Shown: positions 10,164 to 22,600, numbered from the stretch's first letter. The stretch is DNA of 64,000 nt from Zygaena filipendulae (GCA_907165275.2 OU015675.1:141501-205500); one strand, 5' to 3'. Notes: a model not told the origin generated them from the sequence alone. Made by a program: numbers and translations.

Positions 10164-11945
10164 TTTAACTATAAAATAAGTTTAGCATAAATATTATTTT
10201 GTAATACGAAAATTCAAACTTAAGAACTTAAATAAACTACGGAGTAAGATCAGCAACAAATTATATGTTATTAAATTGTTTTTTTTTTTCTGTGGTAACA
10301 AATAGAATACTGTTTAACAATAGACCTTCCATCATAGAACTTTCATTCAACCTTCCAGCGGCACCCAAACTCGACAAACACGTAAAACCGGCGGCGGAAG
10401 TGCGTGTGCAACTATAGCGACAATACAAACAAGTTTGTGTCTCTACACTGGATATTATTTTGTGTTTATGGTAGTGTGAGTTAGTGCATGTGTGTGTGCC
10501 TCCCATGAACGCTTGCTTTCACTGCGAAAAAATGTCACGTGATATTTTTAATATGACATGAATTTTGAAGAAAATAACGGCACTTAACTATATTCTACAT
10601 AATTATACTAAATCAAACAGGGTGCAACTTTGGAGTTTGTTCTTCCCTTCAGTCATAGAGTTGTGAAGTTGTAAATAATGGAATTTTTTGTTTATATTTT
10701 TCATTTATTTTGAATACCACTTCAACATAACACACACAGATAAAAATTACAATCAAAGAACAAGCTTACATATCACTTTAGCACTTGAGAAACCTAAATA
10801 GGTGTATGAAAGACATGCTATTTTATAGATTTTATCGCGTGAGTTGGTACAATTTTAGTTTTATAATAATTAATCTAATGTCTAATGCTAGCTGGATTGT
10901 AGACATATTGTGCACTTATAAGAAAATGATTGATTGCTACATATTTAAATTATACTTATTGCCCATCAGTTTCAGTGCTATAGAAGTAGTCAAGTTTGAG
11001 TGTCGCTGCCCTCGCCCCGCAGACCGCCCGGCGCGTCTTTGTCATAATTGCACAAAAAATCCTCAACGACTCATTCTGGGGCGGCTCATTAGAGGCAGTT
11101 GCGGTGTTATATGAGCTGTATTATAACTACAACACAATACAATATGAACACAGCACCCAATATAGGTTCGGAGTTCACTCAATATCAATATTTAGGGTCG
11201 GAAATATTAACACAGCACCGAGACCGGGTTGTATTGTTGTTATGTTGTTATTTTGTTGTTAATAGCATTCATTTAATATGATTATGTTACAGATTTTTTT
11301 TAGGATTGTTGTGTAAACAGTTGAGAATTTAAAACTCTTAGATCCTGTAATTTTGAAATGATGTAAGGGTTACTTATAGTTTTTGAGTAATTTACCATCG
11401 TTATATTCTTCTCACCAACAAAACATCGCTTCTGAAATAAGATAGATATTTTTGTTCTGTTTCGAGTAAAAAAATCATATTATCCGAGAAAAAATTAAAT
11501 TAAATTAAATGGTATTTAAATTCTTTAAGAACTATATTAAATCACCATTGATACAGTATAATACGCGTATGAAACTTCGCAACAAAGCGATCTGTGAGAA
11601 TGAAAACGTCTCAATAACAAGTCAACAATGGTCGGATTGTCGGACTGCGGCCGGAAAAGAGCACGCACCGGTGCCCCGAGCGCACTTAGTATTCCGCAGA
11701 ACTTCATCCCACACGCGATACGCCCAATCCGTCGCAAACACGCAAAAAATCCGACCGAATAACCCAAAAACCGCATTCACACGATTTGTTACAAAAAAAA
11801 ATTGATAAATAGTGTGCATTGGGATCGCTAGTGAGGGTTCTGTATTATTGTATATCTATATTTCTATTTTAAGAAAAAAGATTTGATTTTTGCTTGTTTG
11901 TAGTGGATAAATCTTTTACATATAAGCAGTTACTGTGTTTCTGAG
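10164..11945. other. Intergenic with two GC-rich patches
   Basis: No gene recognised. Patches of higher GC at 10985-11110 and 11630-11770 stand out from AT-rich surroundings; the first contains CTCATTCTGGGGCGG and CTCATTAGAGGC and resembles conserved non-coding DNA. Frames here are short and lack recognisable domains. Confidence 0.4.
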
Positions 11946-12427
11946 AGACATAGGGTATTTTTATCCCGGCATTCCGACGGGAACTCCTAAATCAACTAAA
12001 GTTAAACCGCGAGTCCTCGGCTAGTAACTATACAAACAGCTACCAGTCAGTAGGTACACGACTTCGCTCAACATTTATCTATTGAATCTAAAACTCCTGG
12101 GTAATTCTTTAAAAAAAATCGGATTATTAGCGATGCATCATTTTCAGCAAAAAATCACAAATCAAATAACTCTACTACATATGCCAGAAATAATTGGCAT
12201 TTATAATATTGACAAATAATTTCGGTGAAATTATATTTTACTAGTGCTGTAGTTTACGGTGATTAGCAGTTCCGGAGTTCCCGCGGAAATTCCGGGATAA
12301 AAACTATCCTATCTTTTAAGTTGGTCCATATTATAAATGGTTACAAAATTTTATCAAAATCCGTTCAGTAGTTTCGGAGACCATCACGGACAAACAACGT
12401 GACACGTGATTTATATATATTAGATAA
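11946..12427. mobile_element. Two facing Helitron-like fragments
   Basis: A plus-strand 3' fragment (11946-12024, ending GGCTAG) is followed by unrelated AT-rich DNA and a minus-strand copy (about 12241-12427) that begins CTAG, carries GGAGTTCCCGCGGAAATTCC and ends in TATATATTAGATA. Confidence 0.65.
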
Positions 12428-14012
12428 GATAAGATTAGGCCAAACACGATTTGGATTGAATGCGATTGGGATAAAAAAAAAACTATTTGGGTGAACTGAG
12501 ATTTGATTGTTTTTCTCATTTGACCATAACGTGGTTTGGAAATTGTGCTACGAATCAGATATCCCCCATAAAACTAACATAATGCAATTTAATTCATAGA
12601 CGTTTTCTACTGAGCGAGAGATCGTGAAAACTAACCTCTGATCGAAAAATTGTTAATCTAGTGTGACCTAAAAACCTGATAAAGGAACCCCAAAACATTA
12701 TTGCAAAAAGTGCATAGTAAACCGCCGCATAGTGCCAGCGCGCGGGGTCGCCCGCTGCGGAACGGAGCGAGCACGGTATACGCGCCAAAGTGTTGTTGTT
12801 ACGAGTAAAATGTCACATTGAAAAAAAAAGAAGAAGAAGAAGTAGAGTAGAATGCCACATGCGACAGTTGATTGTGTGAGCACAATTGACTGCGAAACGA
12901 TCCGAGCGACGCCGCATTATATTATTGTATTAAGTATGTAGTATCATTTTACTCGCCTCTATTCAGATTGTAACAATTAATTTAGAACCAAAAAAAACCC
13001 CAATACAATATTATGTTCGACAAATAAAATAGAGTGCCGCCCACCGGATGCGCTCGTTGGGTCGCAATGTGTGTCATGTCGAGTAGCTTATCTGTGAAAT
13101 CTGCACGAGTATATAAATATTATCAAGGAATTATGGGATACATAAAGCTGGCTAGCTCTTACCCGCGGTTTTTCCCGCCTTTCGAGACTGAGAAATTCGA
13201 TACTATCTACTATGTTATTAAAAGAGGTCTACACTGTTATTAAAAGAGGTACCTAAAGTTTGTATGTTTGGATGTAGGAGGTATTCTCAGGATCTAACGA
13301 ACTGATTAATAATATTATTTCATTTATATGAGGATCTGCTCATACTGATACAAAGAGTCCCTGAGGGAAACTCAAAACGGAGGCGGACATTTCTGTAAAA
13401 TACAAAATATTCAAACTTCGCATAAACTCACTTCGATTATGTTTTCACCGCAACACCCCCAAAAAAAATTGTACCTAGGTCCTAGACAGTAATTTTATGC
13501 AGGTCTAAAGCAGGTAGGTACAGGTGTGGTTTAAAACTTGTGTATGAAATAACAACTAGAGCGGTCGTCAACAATATTATCAAAATTGGTCATCTGCGAG
13601 AAAAAACAGTTCACAAAAAAATTTAGTCTCAAACCTTAACACATATTTTAACTTTCTTTGCAATATTTGATAGACCTAACCAAAACCAAAACAACAAGAA
13701 TTTTATTTAGAAAAAAAAATAACATGTGAACTCCATTGGTACACAGCCTAGTGGTATCGACCTGTCGTTCGGGAATGAACTCGAGTGTGCGTATGGAATA
13801 CTCGTGCTCTGTGGCGCGCGGGGCGACGGGCGGGCGACTGGGCTGGCGGCGGTCGTCGCTGAAACAGCTGACTGAAGTCAGTGAAGTCTGAAGCGAGTGC
13901 GCGGGCGCCGGGTGACGTCACGCGGGGCCAGCTGCGCGGGAGTTGTTCTAACTTTTCATTAACTTTGAGCGTTACTTAGATACATCCATACTTTTAAAAT
14001 ATTTATTTAGTA
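12428..14012. other. Intergenic with a CpG-rich promoter-like patch
   Basis: No coding exon seen. GC-rich patches lie at 12720-12790 and 13795-13950; the second is listed separately. Confidence 0.45.
13795..13950. promoter_or_regulatory. Candidate CpG-rich promoter or enhancer with a CRE
   Basis: A roughly 150-bp GC/CpG-rich island in AT-rich DNA, with a full CRE palindrome GTGACGTCAC (13912-13921), two CAGCTG E-boxes (13864-13869 and 13929-13934) and TCAGT initiator-like motifs around 13877. Neither a TATA box nor a neighbouring first exon can be named, so this is inference from composition and motifs. Confidence 0.3.
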
Positions 14013-14078
14013 CTAGCCTTTTCCCGAGGTTTCACCCGCATTTGTTTCTGAGTTCCCGCGGGAATGCCGTGATATATA
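14013..14078 (-). mobile_element. Helitron-like 3' fragment
   Basis: CTAGCCTTTTCCCGAGG then TTTCACCCGC and GAGTTCCCGCGGGAATGCC; only the 3' end of the element remains. Confidence 0.65.
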
Positions 14079-14624
14079 CGTCATTTTCTATAGAGTGCAG
14101 CATTCTGCTACACTTTCAAACCTTATCATTATATTTTTTCCTTGGAATATGATTTTGATTTTGAAAAAGAGAAGTGTCAAATGAGACAGGAAAAATTGGA
14201 CTGGAATTTTGAGCAATGATATAGGAGACGAGGAAAATGATTTGAATTTAGTTTTGGCTATTGTTTTGCGACTGAAATAACGTGATTACCTCCAAAAGTA
14301 ATTAAACATTTTTTTATGACAGAAAAAAGTTTAATTTCTGTCAAACGTACAGAGTTGTTAGTGCACTTCTTTACAATACGTAACGTATTTCTTTGTTTCG
14401 AATTTAAAGCCACAATATTGTTTTCTATTTATCTAAACTCACGGTGCCTTAAACTTCCAGCCTCATTAAATTCACCCCTTTTTGATTTTTTAGGAGTTGC
14501 CTACAATTATAAAGAAAAATCGTGTTATTTTATAATTCTAGCATTAGCAGTTTTTGCTGAGCATTGATGACTCAGTAAGAAAGTTTTTTCATTTAATCTA
14601 TACTAATACGTATATTATAATATA

Positions 14625-14912
14625 CTAGTTGTGCCCGTGGTTTCACCCGCGTTAATTTCAGAGTTTCCGCGGGGATTCCGGGATAAAAAGTACCCTGTGG
14701 TTAATCTGATGTATAAGCTATATTATCATAAAGTTTCATTTAAATCCATCCAGTAGTTTTTGCGTGAAACAGTAACAAATATCCATCCATCCATCCATCC
14801 ATCCATCCATCCATCCATCCATACATTCTTAAAAAACTTCCGCGTTTATAATATTAGTAGGATAGTTCACCCACGCTATTTTCAGAATTCCCACCGGAAC
14901 TCTGATAAAAGT
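14625..14912 (-). mobile_element. Helitron-like repeat with internal ATCC microsatellite, plus adjoining fragment
   Basis: Runs from CTAG (14625) through GAGTTTCCGCGGGGATTCC and AAATCCATCCAGTAG to TTTATAATATTAGTAGGA at 14862, i.e. TC...CTAG on the minus strand with host A/T at the ends, as Helitrons insert. An (ATCC)n tract lies at about 14782-14821. A second 3' fragment abuts it at 14866-14912. Confidence 0.8.
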
Positions 14913-15698
14913 GGCTTAAGTTACGTCAAAATCGGTAAAATTATTTTGGAGATTAGCTGGAACAAACAAAAAGATAGACAAAAATTTTAACAATTGGTTT
15001 TTTGTTTTAAGTAACGAATATACTTTCACATGCGAGTTGCTGTTATTTTAACATTACAAACGTTAAACATTACAAACCACTTAATTTTTATTTATATCTA
15101 CATTGTATAGTGTATATAGATATTTTTCATAATAAAATTAAAAAGTGCATTTAAACCTTACTCAGGGACCAGAGTTAAGCGAGCGCTACATAACCGAGCC
15201 CTCGCGCACTCACACACCCGCAGTACTGACTTTAAATACTTAACATACACGCATGGAGTGTATGATTTGACGCATTTTCATTACCAGTGGAAAGCGATCT
15301 TCCGACCCCGTCTCCTGGGTATGTCGTGGGGAGATATCGAGGGCCCGTGCACTTGGCGGCGGGGGTCAGGTAGAGTTGGTGGTATTTTTAGCACACGTGC
15401 GTCGCGCGCGCACCATATTTAGCGTTCTGAGTTACTGAGTTATGGTAGAGCCGCCATTTACTCGGTACAAATTATTATCAAGTCTTGATGTGTAGGTACT
15501 TGGCACTATATAAGTACATAATTATAGTATAATAGAATGTGCATTCCCCTTACCTTCAAATCTATAAAAATCTTTAAAATAAATCAATAATATTTTAAAA
15601 TGCTGTTTAGCTCAAAAATATAGGATTTTAAATATTCTCGAGCGATATGTTTATCACTTTTTGTGTTTTTAGTTGAACCTACCTATCTATATTACCTA
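14913..15698. other. Intergenic, GC-rich patch at 15150-15420
   Basis: No gene seen. The patch contains GGGTATGTCGTGGGGAGA and other GC-rich sequence unlike the flanks and could be regulatory; nothing identifies it further. Confidence 0.4.
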
Positions 15699-15908
15699 CT
15701 AGCTGTGCCCCGCGGTTTCACCCGCGATAATTTCGGAGTTCCCGCGGGAATTCCGGATTACAATATAGCCAATGTTACTCAGGGATAATGTTGATTTCTA
15801 ATGGTGAAAGAATTTATGAAATCGGTCTAGTAGTTTTTGAGTTAAATCATAACAAACATACAAACAAACAAAAAATCAAATCTTTCCTCTTTATAATATT
15901 AGTATAGA
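15699..15908 (-). mobile_element. Helitron-like repeat, complete ends
   Basis: CTAG at 15699, CGCGGTTTCACCCGCG hairpin, GAGTTCCCGCGGGAATTCC core, and TTTATAATATTAGTATAGA end. About 210 bp. Confidence 0.8.
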
Positions 15909-16081
15909 TATGTCAGTTTGTTGTCACACGTCAGTTCATAGAAGGAATGCTGACCGAGAACTTGACCCAATATACAATTATACCAACATTTATTAAGAAC
16001 TACATCCGTACATATGAGCTGCCATACGTACCTATAGATGGCCAACCAACAAGGTGCACGGTGCTCGGGATTAATTCCGAG

Positions 16082-16154
16082 AAAAGCCAGCCTTTTACGG
16101 GTTTCAAACCCGATAAAAAACCGTAAAAGTCTGGCTTTTATCGGGTTCAAACCC
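16082..16154. other. Nested, mutually exclusive inverted repeats
   Basis: Arms 16082-16100 and 16121-16139 (19 bp, one mismatch) form one hairpin. AACCCGATAAAA (16107-16118) can instead pair with TTTTATCGGGTT (16136-16147), which overlaps the first right arm. GGGTTTCAAACCC (16099-16111) and GGGTTCAAACCC (16143-16154) can also fold on themselves. Confidence 0.6.
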
Positions 16155-16299
16155 AAGTACCCATCTATACATACGAGTAACACACAATGCATTTTTTTTA
16201 CTGTATCTATAGTCAATAATATAGTCTTTAGTCTATGTAATCATTAGTATGTTTAGTCATTGGTATTTAGTATATAGTAGTATGTACTAATATATAGTA

Positions 16300-16672
16300 T
16301 TTGTTCATGTTGTGTATAAATTTGTCTGCCTGCGTCCGTGACGCCTCCGCAGGGCTCCAGCGGAAGACCAGCGCCGGGTGGGCCTTACAACCACCCGACT
16401 TATGCTGAGCTGGCCGCCTTTTTGTCACAACACGGTGTCTTATCACAATAATCAAATAAGTGTCTCACAATATTCAATAAGTAGGTGTCCGTTTCTCAGC
16501 CGTCGGATGGAGTTCACCCACAGATCTTCGGCTGGCGGCGTCTGTCCGTCGGTTGAGAAGCGTACCCTCAATACCTGTTATATATATGTCTAGTTGTTGT
16601 ATACGTATGCTGTAAATCTTTGTGTTGTGTCAAATAAAGTTTTTTCAATTTCAATTTCAATTTTCAATATAT
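16300..16672 (+). mobile_element. Probable 3' end of a non-LTR element or SINE
   Basis: GC-rich segment followed by AATAAAG (about 16634) and a (TTTCAA)n tail at 16642-16670, the structure left by target-primed retroposition. No reverse transcriptase frame remains, so the family is not assignable. Confidence 0.4.
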
Positions 16673-16870
16673 ACTAATATTAAAACTTCTGCTGCCACTA
16701 GTAGGCACTACGCGCCGCACCTAATAAGTCGGGCCGCACGCGCACTCTGCACCGAGCTATTTGCGTTGTCTGCCGCCGCGCCGCGCCGGCCCACGCGACG
16801 CTGCGATTGAAACCACACCTTAATACTATACGATTACGGTTCAAAATTATAGAATAGAATACTCTTTACT
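16673..16870. promoter_or_regulatory. GC-rich patch before the hAT element
   Basis: 16680-16810 is CpG-rich (for example GCCGCCGCGCCGCGCC) within AT-rich DNA. It may be regulatory DNA; no core promoter motif is clear. Confidence 0.2.
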
Positions 16871-16878
16871 GTAGCTAC

Positions 16879-17144
16879 CAGTGGCGAAGGTACCATAGAA
16901 GCCGATTCCCACCGGCTTCCCTTCAGACGCAACATCTCTCTCTACCGTAATTGAGAACGTTGTCAGGGATCTGTATAGGTCTGTATCTGTAAAAGTCTGA
17001 AGGACTTTTTATACCGGAATTCCCGCGGGAACTCCGATCGAACTTATCGCAGGTGAAACCGCGGGGAACAGTTAATAGTTTAATAAGTTGAAATTAAAGT
17101 AGATTTTCGGTTTCCCCCTCTCAATATTTCACCCTTCGCCGCTG
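16879..17144. mobile_element. hAT-type MITE with 8-bp target duplication and nested Helitron-like fragment
   Basis: The 8-bp direct repeat GTAGCTAC (16871-16878 and 17145-17152) flanks ends CAGTGGCGAAGG and, inverted, CCTTCGCCGCTG (one mismatch in 12). An 8-bp duplication and a CAG-type terminus are hallmarks of the hAT superfamily. No transposase frame, so non-autonomous. A Helitron-like 3' fragment (about 16995-17075) sits inside and is therefore younger. Confidence 0.85.
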
Positions 17145-17152
17145 GTAGCTAC

Positions 17153-17426
17153 ACCAAATGTTACAATATGTTCACAATTAATCTTAGCAATTCCATAAGG
17201 CATCCAAAAGGCGGTCTTATCGCTCCATTAGCGATCTCTTCCAGGCAACCTTAATATTTATACAAGTACAAATAATAAATCGGCAAGGCAAAAATTTTTA
17301 GGCGAATGTTGTTTGAGTTTCAAATTTTGTCATATATTTTTTAATTTTTTGTGCTGCCGAATAAAGATTTGTGTATCTCTAAGTCTATGTCTATAAGATT
17401 TACGGTTCCACCTGATTTCACCTTCA
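17153..17426. other. Intergenic, nothing recognised
   Basis: AT-rich; no exon-like frame. Confidence 0.5.
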
Positions 17427-17592
17427 CATAAATGTGAATTTGAGTTTGTTTTTTACGCTTTCACGCCTTAACTACTAAGCCGATCATTATGAAATTTAGC
17501 ATAGACGTTATCAGGAGAACAGAAAAAGTGATTCTACTAGTGATATCTACTGCTATGAAAATAACGCGGGCGAAACCGCGACGAGCAGCTAG
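17427..17592 (+). mobile_element. Helitron-like repeat, internally deleted
   Basis: ATAAATGTGAATTTGAG, CTTTCACGCCTTAACTACT and CGATCATTATGAAATTT match the 5' half of the family; GCGGGCGAAACCGCG and CAGCTAG close it. The GGAATTCCCGCGGG core is missing. Confidence 0.7.
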
Positions 17593-18829
17593 CTAGATTA
17601 AAAATAATTTGTTTATTTTCATTTGATTTATGACTTATTTCTAATGATAGAACTTGAGAACTTGACTTGTCCAATTCAATACGAACTTACTCATATTTTT
17701 AAAATTGACTGACTTATAAACGGAGCTGAACTGAATGAATACTGGAACGATACTCAAACAAATAAGTTCATATTTGATTGATTCTATTTTTAAGTTATAT
17801 CAAAGGACCGAATTTGGTGAAACTACAAAAAACAGTAGTGTTAACATTCCTTATACATACGTCACCACATCCACCTACAGCCTCTCTACACAACACATAA
17901 TATTATATTATACTTACACTCAACAGTTTGCATTGTTTTGCCGTTCAGACGTGGTTAAAATACCGAATCGACGAGTTATTTTCCAACGTAAGTACGTTTT
18001 AAAATGATGAAAATATGTAGTTCTAACCTAGGCAAAGTGTTCAAACTTTACTGCGGGAAACGACCCGTTACGTCACAAAACTAAATCAGAAGGAATGACA
18101 AATTGCACTCACAAACGAAACGATTTTTCTCATGTTCAGTCAATCTCAAAATAACTCTACAAAAATAAAACGTATCTACATTTTCCAACCTTGGCACGAA
18201 GCGACAAAGCTCAATTTCAAATCACCGTTTCGTGACGCATACGACGTTGCGGAGCGTGTAGCGAATCGGAAGATTCTCCTGAAATGGTAGCGCAGTGCAT
18301 GTGTTCTGTCTCCGTCGCACGCGCGCGGGCCGGTGTCGCCGTCCCCGTCGCGCGCACGTGGCTTGCGCAACCAAGGCGCGTGACGTCACCGCACTGTCTG
18401 TTTACATGCACCGCGCCCGCCGCCGCTACTCAAACGGGCAGGCGGCTTTCTGCCAACACACCTGCACCCCTACTGTGAGCTCGGAGGAGCAGGAGTTAAC
18501 GCATAAAAAGGAAGAAAGGAACGAATGTCGATACAATGCTAGACATGAAAACATATGGTCGGATCTCAATATCTATTAAAATATTTGGTATTTTAGTGTT
18601 AAAAAGTAGTTTTTTCTTTAACAATAAAACTTCTTTTTAACACGATAAAAACTACTTATTAAGTAGTAAAAATATTCACTCAACAACAACCCAAAGGTTC
18701 CTCGCGCTGAACTTTACCGGTGTTAAATGATAGAGAAAATTTTGTTTTTCTTCTTTATTTATGTCATTCATTGAGGTTTATCGCAATAATGTTATCAATG
18801 ATAATAAGGTTTTAGTAATCCCAACTGTG
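17593..18829. other. Intergenic with one GC-rich regulatory-like patch and a hairpin
   Basis: No gene recognised. GC-rich DNA at 18284-18440 is listed separately. A hairpin with 18-bp arms GTGTTAAAAAGTAGTTTT (18596-18613) and its near-complement (18626-18643, one mismatch) follows. Confidence 0.45.
18284..18440. promoter_or_regulatory. Candidate CpG-rich promoter or enhancer with a CRE and forkhead-like site
   Basis: CpG-rich island with GCGTGACGTCACCGC (about 18379-18393), a CACGTG E-box (18355-18360) and a TGTTTAC forkhead-type motif (18399-18405). Several frames are open on both strands only because of the GC bias. Inference only. Confidence 0.3.
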
Positions 18830-19025
18830 TATAGTATTATAAATCCGAAAGTGAGTTTGATTGTTTGTTTGTTAGGTACGCTTTCACGGCTTTACGGCTT
18901 AACCGATCACCATGAAATTTTCTATACAAGTTATCGGCAATACATAGGACATAGAGTACTTTATATTTCGGGATTTCCGCGGGATCAATGAAATTAACGA
19001 GGGTGAAACCACGGGAAACAGCTAG
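18830..19025 (+). mobile_element. Helitron-like repeat
   Basis: Begins near GTATTATAAATCCGAAAGTG, has the CGATCACCATGAAATTTT and GGGTGAAACCACGGG landmarks, and ends CAGCTAG at 19025. Confidence 0.75.
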
Positions 19026-19539
19026 TAAAACTGATATGAGGCAACATTGTACGGTTGGATCTGTTTCCGAAGTTAAAAAACAGTTCTTTTTTTAAAATCC
19101 ATAATCTGTGGCTCGTTCTAGTCAGCTGTCAGCTGATTGCAACTCATGGTGTGGACACCGACAGTGGCATTAGTCACTGGGTATTCGTGAAGGAAGCGGC
19201 AGTTTTCATTCACCTTTTATGGGGTCAGGGAACTTTAAAGATACCTATCGCAACTACAAACAAATAAGGTACTGAAGCAAACTGACCGACTGACTGACAT
19301 AAAAACGTAGCGCTGAAACTAATGAGTCAGTTCACCGACTCAAATATGTTATTAATATGATGTTCATACAAAATTTTATAACACGTTTACACTCAGAAGA
19401 ACACTCAAAAGTTAAAATTTTTAAGTAGATATTTGAAAAATTATTACTTTCGATTCTATTCTTATACTTTTACAAATAAATTTAAGTAACCATCTTGGAT
19501 CAACCAAATGTTTTATTTTAAGAGTAATGAGCATGTATA
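19026..19539. other. Intergenic, nothing recognised
   Basis: Unremarkable AT-rich sequence with a short TGACTGACTGAC run near 19285. Confidence 0.5.
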
Positions 19540-19690
19540 TCCTAAGATTATAAATGCAAATGTGTTTTTTTGTTTATTTGTTTGTTCGTTACGCTTTCAC
19601 GGAAGCTGTGAAGGCCGTGATTACACTATGGTAAACATGTCAAAAGTGATTTTTATGCTAGAACAAGCAGTTTCCGAAGGGATATCCTAA
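19540..19690 (+). mobile_element. Helitron-like repeat, 5' part only
   Basis: TCCTAAGATTATAAATGC start and GTTCGTTACGCTTTCACGG; the 3' half is diverged or lost. Confidence 0.5.
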
Positions 19691-22600
19691 TTTAGCTTCT
19701 TGTTAACGCTCGACTTGGATTTTTATCCAGTCAGTAACTTTCTCCTTCCATACACTTATTACAATTGGTTTCTTGTTAAAGTTTAGTTCTATTATTTGTA
19801 TAGGAATAAAAACTAAATAACTTGTGTCTGAAGTTAATTTCCCACCCCCTTTTTAATTAAATTCGGATGCGCCCATTAATGCTTACAATAAATAAGAGAT
19901 CTGTCCGAAATCACAAATCAATCCTTTCCACCCCCATACACCAACAATACAATACAATACGGAGCAATATAAAGCAAGTATCGTATTGTTACAATAAACA
20001 TGCGACAACCGTCCGTCAGCGCGTCACCGGCTGTTTGCTCAGGACTGTGGGAAACTGGAGTTGATCAATGGGAATTAATATTGTTACGCAGACAGAGCCG
20101 ACGGGATTTGTATGTTTAGTGAATTTAATGAAAATTATATATTAGTGTACTTATACAGTAGGTGCCGTAAGTAACTTGTCTACACAAATATTATTAAGAT
20201 CTATCTTTTTAATATAGAATTTTGCATGCAAGGGGATGTCAAACCATTAAACCTATCGTATAAAATATTTTAATGAGAGATAGCTATAGACTACAGTATC
20301 CCTGAGTGAGATAGGTATACGTCGAACTGTATTTGTTATCTCGGAACAAAGATGGTCCCTTCACTACAGTTGACTTGTTTTACTTAGAATTTCAACTGCT
20401 GAAGATGTAATAATGATTAGGTTTTCATCACCTACTTGTACCTATTTCTTTTGGTAATAATTGTTTAGTTCATTCATAAGTTTAATTTAGTGTTTTAATA
20501 ATAATTGTCATTATCTATACCTATGTAATCTGTCTATTTATTTACTTTATTTAGTTATGAAACGTTTTCTATTTCTATTTCCAGTCGCACACCGCAGCCG
20601 TTCTCTTTCATCACTCTAAACCAGTAGGTATCCATGTGTTACGTGTGTACCTATTGTATTTTAATCTGATATAAATCACGTTTCCACCAATTACTCTCAT
20701 ATCGACGCTAATAAAACTCATTTGTGGCCCCAGTGCCCCCCCCCCCCCCCCCGCACGTGCACCCTCCGCACCCGTCAGTGCCGGCAACTGTCATCAAATC
20801 TGTCACGTGCGGAGCCCGGCCGCGGGCCGACACGTGCCGCGGACCCGGGCCCTTGGTACGAGTTCTGAAATTTGCATGGGCAATATTAAAAGCATGATTA
20901 TACTCGTTATGTATTAATTAATATGGCACGACAAATAGGAATAATTATTATTATCGATTTAATTTCAACTATATGTAGAGTCCTTACAAAGGCAATGCCA
21001 TTTTAGCAACCAAAAAAGGTTTAACATGGAGACAAAAATTTATAACGTTTATAATAACGATTATCAATTAATAAAACCTGAAAACGTCAACTTATGTTCA
21101 AACACATTTTTGGTATCGCGCTTATTATTTTTAAGATAACAATTTTACTCTTATAAGAAGTTAATTTTAACCGAGCGTCAAGATCTAAAGAAATAAATGG
21201 CATTTGACCGTTTTATTTCGCTAATATCGTTCGAAAATAGCGCAACCGGCCCACTTTTGTACGGGCCCAAATGAATGACGTTGGAACAGCAACTCATGGT
21301 AGGGCCACCGCGCGCTGGTTCCCAAGTGAGCAACAATGGGCAATTATCGCGCTTATTAGCTCGCAGGAGTTTATTAACTGCGTCGGGCGGGAGCTGGCCG
21401 GGAGCTGGCCGGGAGCTGGCCGGGAGTGCGCGGGGATTAGCGGCGACTCCGCGACGTGCAGCGTACACTAGAGGACAATAAAGACAAGCACCCAAATTTT
21501 AGATTTAATTATTTGTTATGCTATTGTATAATAACTGTAAAATGGCCATCGATATGTGTCGACGTATTTTCGATGAATGTAAACTCAACACGTATTTTTT
21601 CATTGACAAAATTACTGAAAATAAGACAAAATGCAATATGTATAAAAGGTAATAGGTAAATCGTTTCTGAAATACGAATGAAATATGAGAATCGAGACTA
21701 TACGTACTACATATTATCATATTATGTAGAGTTCATCAGGGCAATGATGTAACTTTTGTTGAAATAATATTTCAGTTTCAATCAGAAAAATAGCGTTTTT
21801 GTGATTAATTAATCATGTTAGGCAGCTTCAACTGCCGCCATGTTTTTGATTGCACCCGAAAAATGATAGAGACAAAAGTTACGGAATAGCCTCTCATAGA
21901 TGCATTTCGATGAATTTTATTTCTTTAATAGATATCTTTACAGGATTCAACTCTCATTCGGAAGATACGTGATTGGTGAATGTTTGACCGAACTAAAACG
22001 TGCATCAGGGCAGCAAAAAATCTAAATAGAATGTTACATTTTTCGGTTTATTTTGTTGTAGGTTCTTTTGGAAATATTTCTGTGGATCCTCTGACATTTC
22101 TCGCCAGTATAAAGTTAAAGCAAATAGTCAATTAGCGGAGCGGCACGTGCCGGGCGCGCGTCTGCCTGGCAGAGTCAGGCAGGCAGGCAAGCAGACAGCA
22201 GAGCAGCGAATTGCTCATCTGGGTCTACTATAGCCTACTAATACATGCTACTACTAAATGATAAAGATACAGAGCACAAGTGATTGTGACAAGACAATTA
22301 TACTTACAATGAAAAAAACATACAAACAGTCGAATGCAGAACCTCCTCCTTTTTGGAAGTCGGTTAAAAATAGTAGTATCTAGGCAATTTCTTGTAGGTA
22401 CTTTATGAATAGCGTTATGGAAGTTATAAAAATGTGTAACTCGTCCAGTATAGTATCAACCTCACTAAGTAACCGAACAATAAGTATAATTATAGTAGAA
22501 AAAACAAAGGTTTATGAAAAGAAATAAACACGCTAACGATTGGTGACATTTACATTTAGGTATTTATAGCACGATTCCCCACCTATATTATTAGAAATTG

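Noticed and set aside
21178..21495. 105-codon minus-strand frame
   Set aside because: Lies over a GC-rich tandem repeat and has no recognisable domain.
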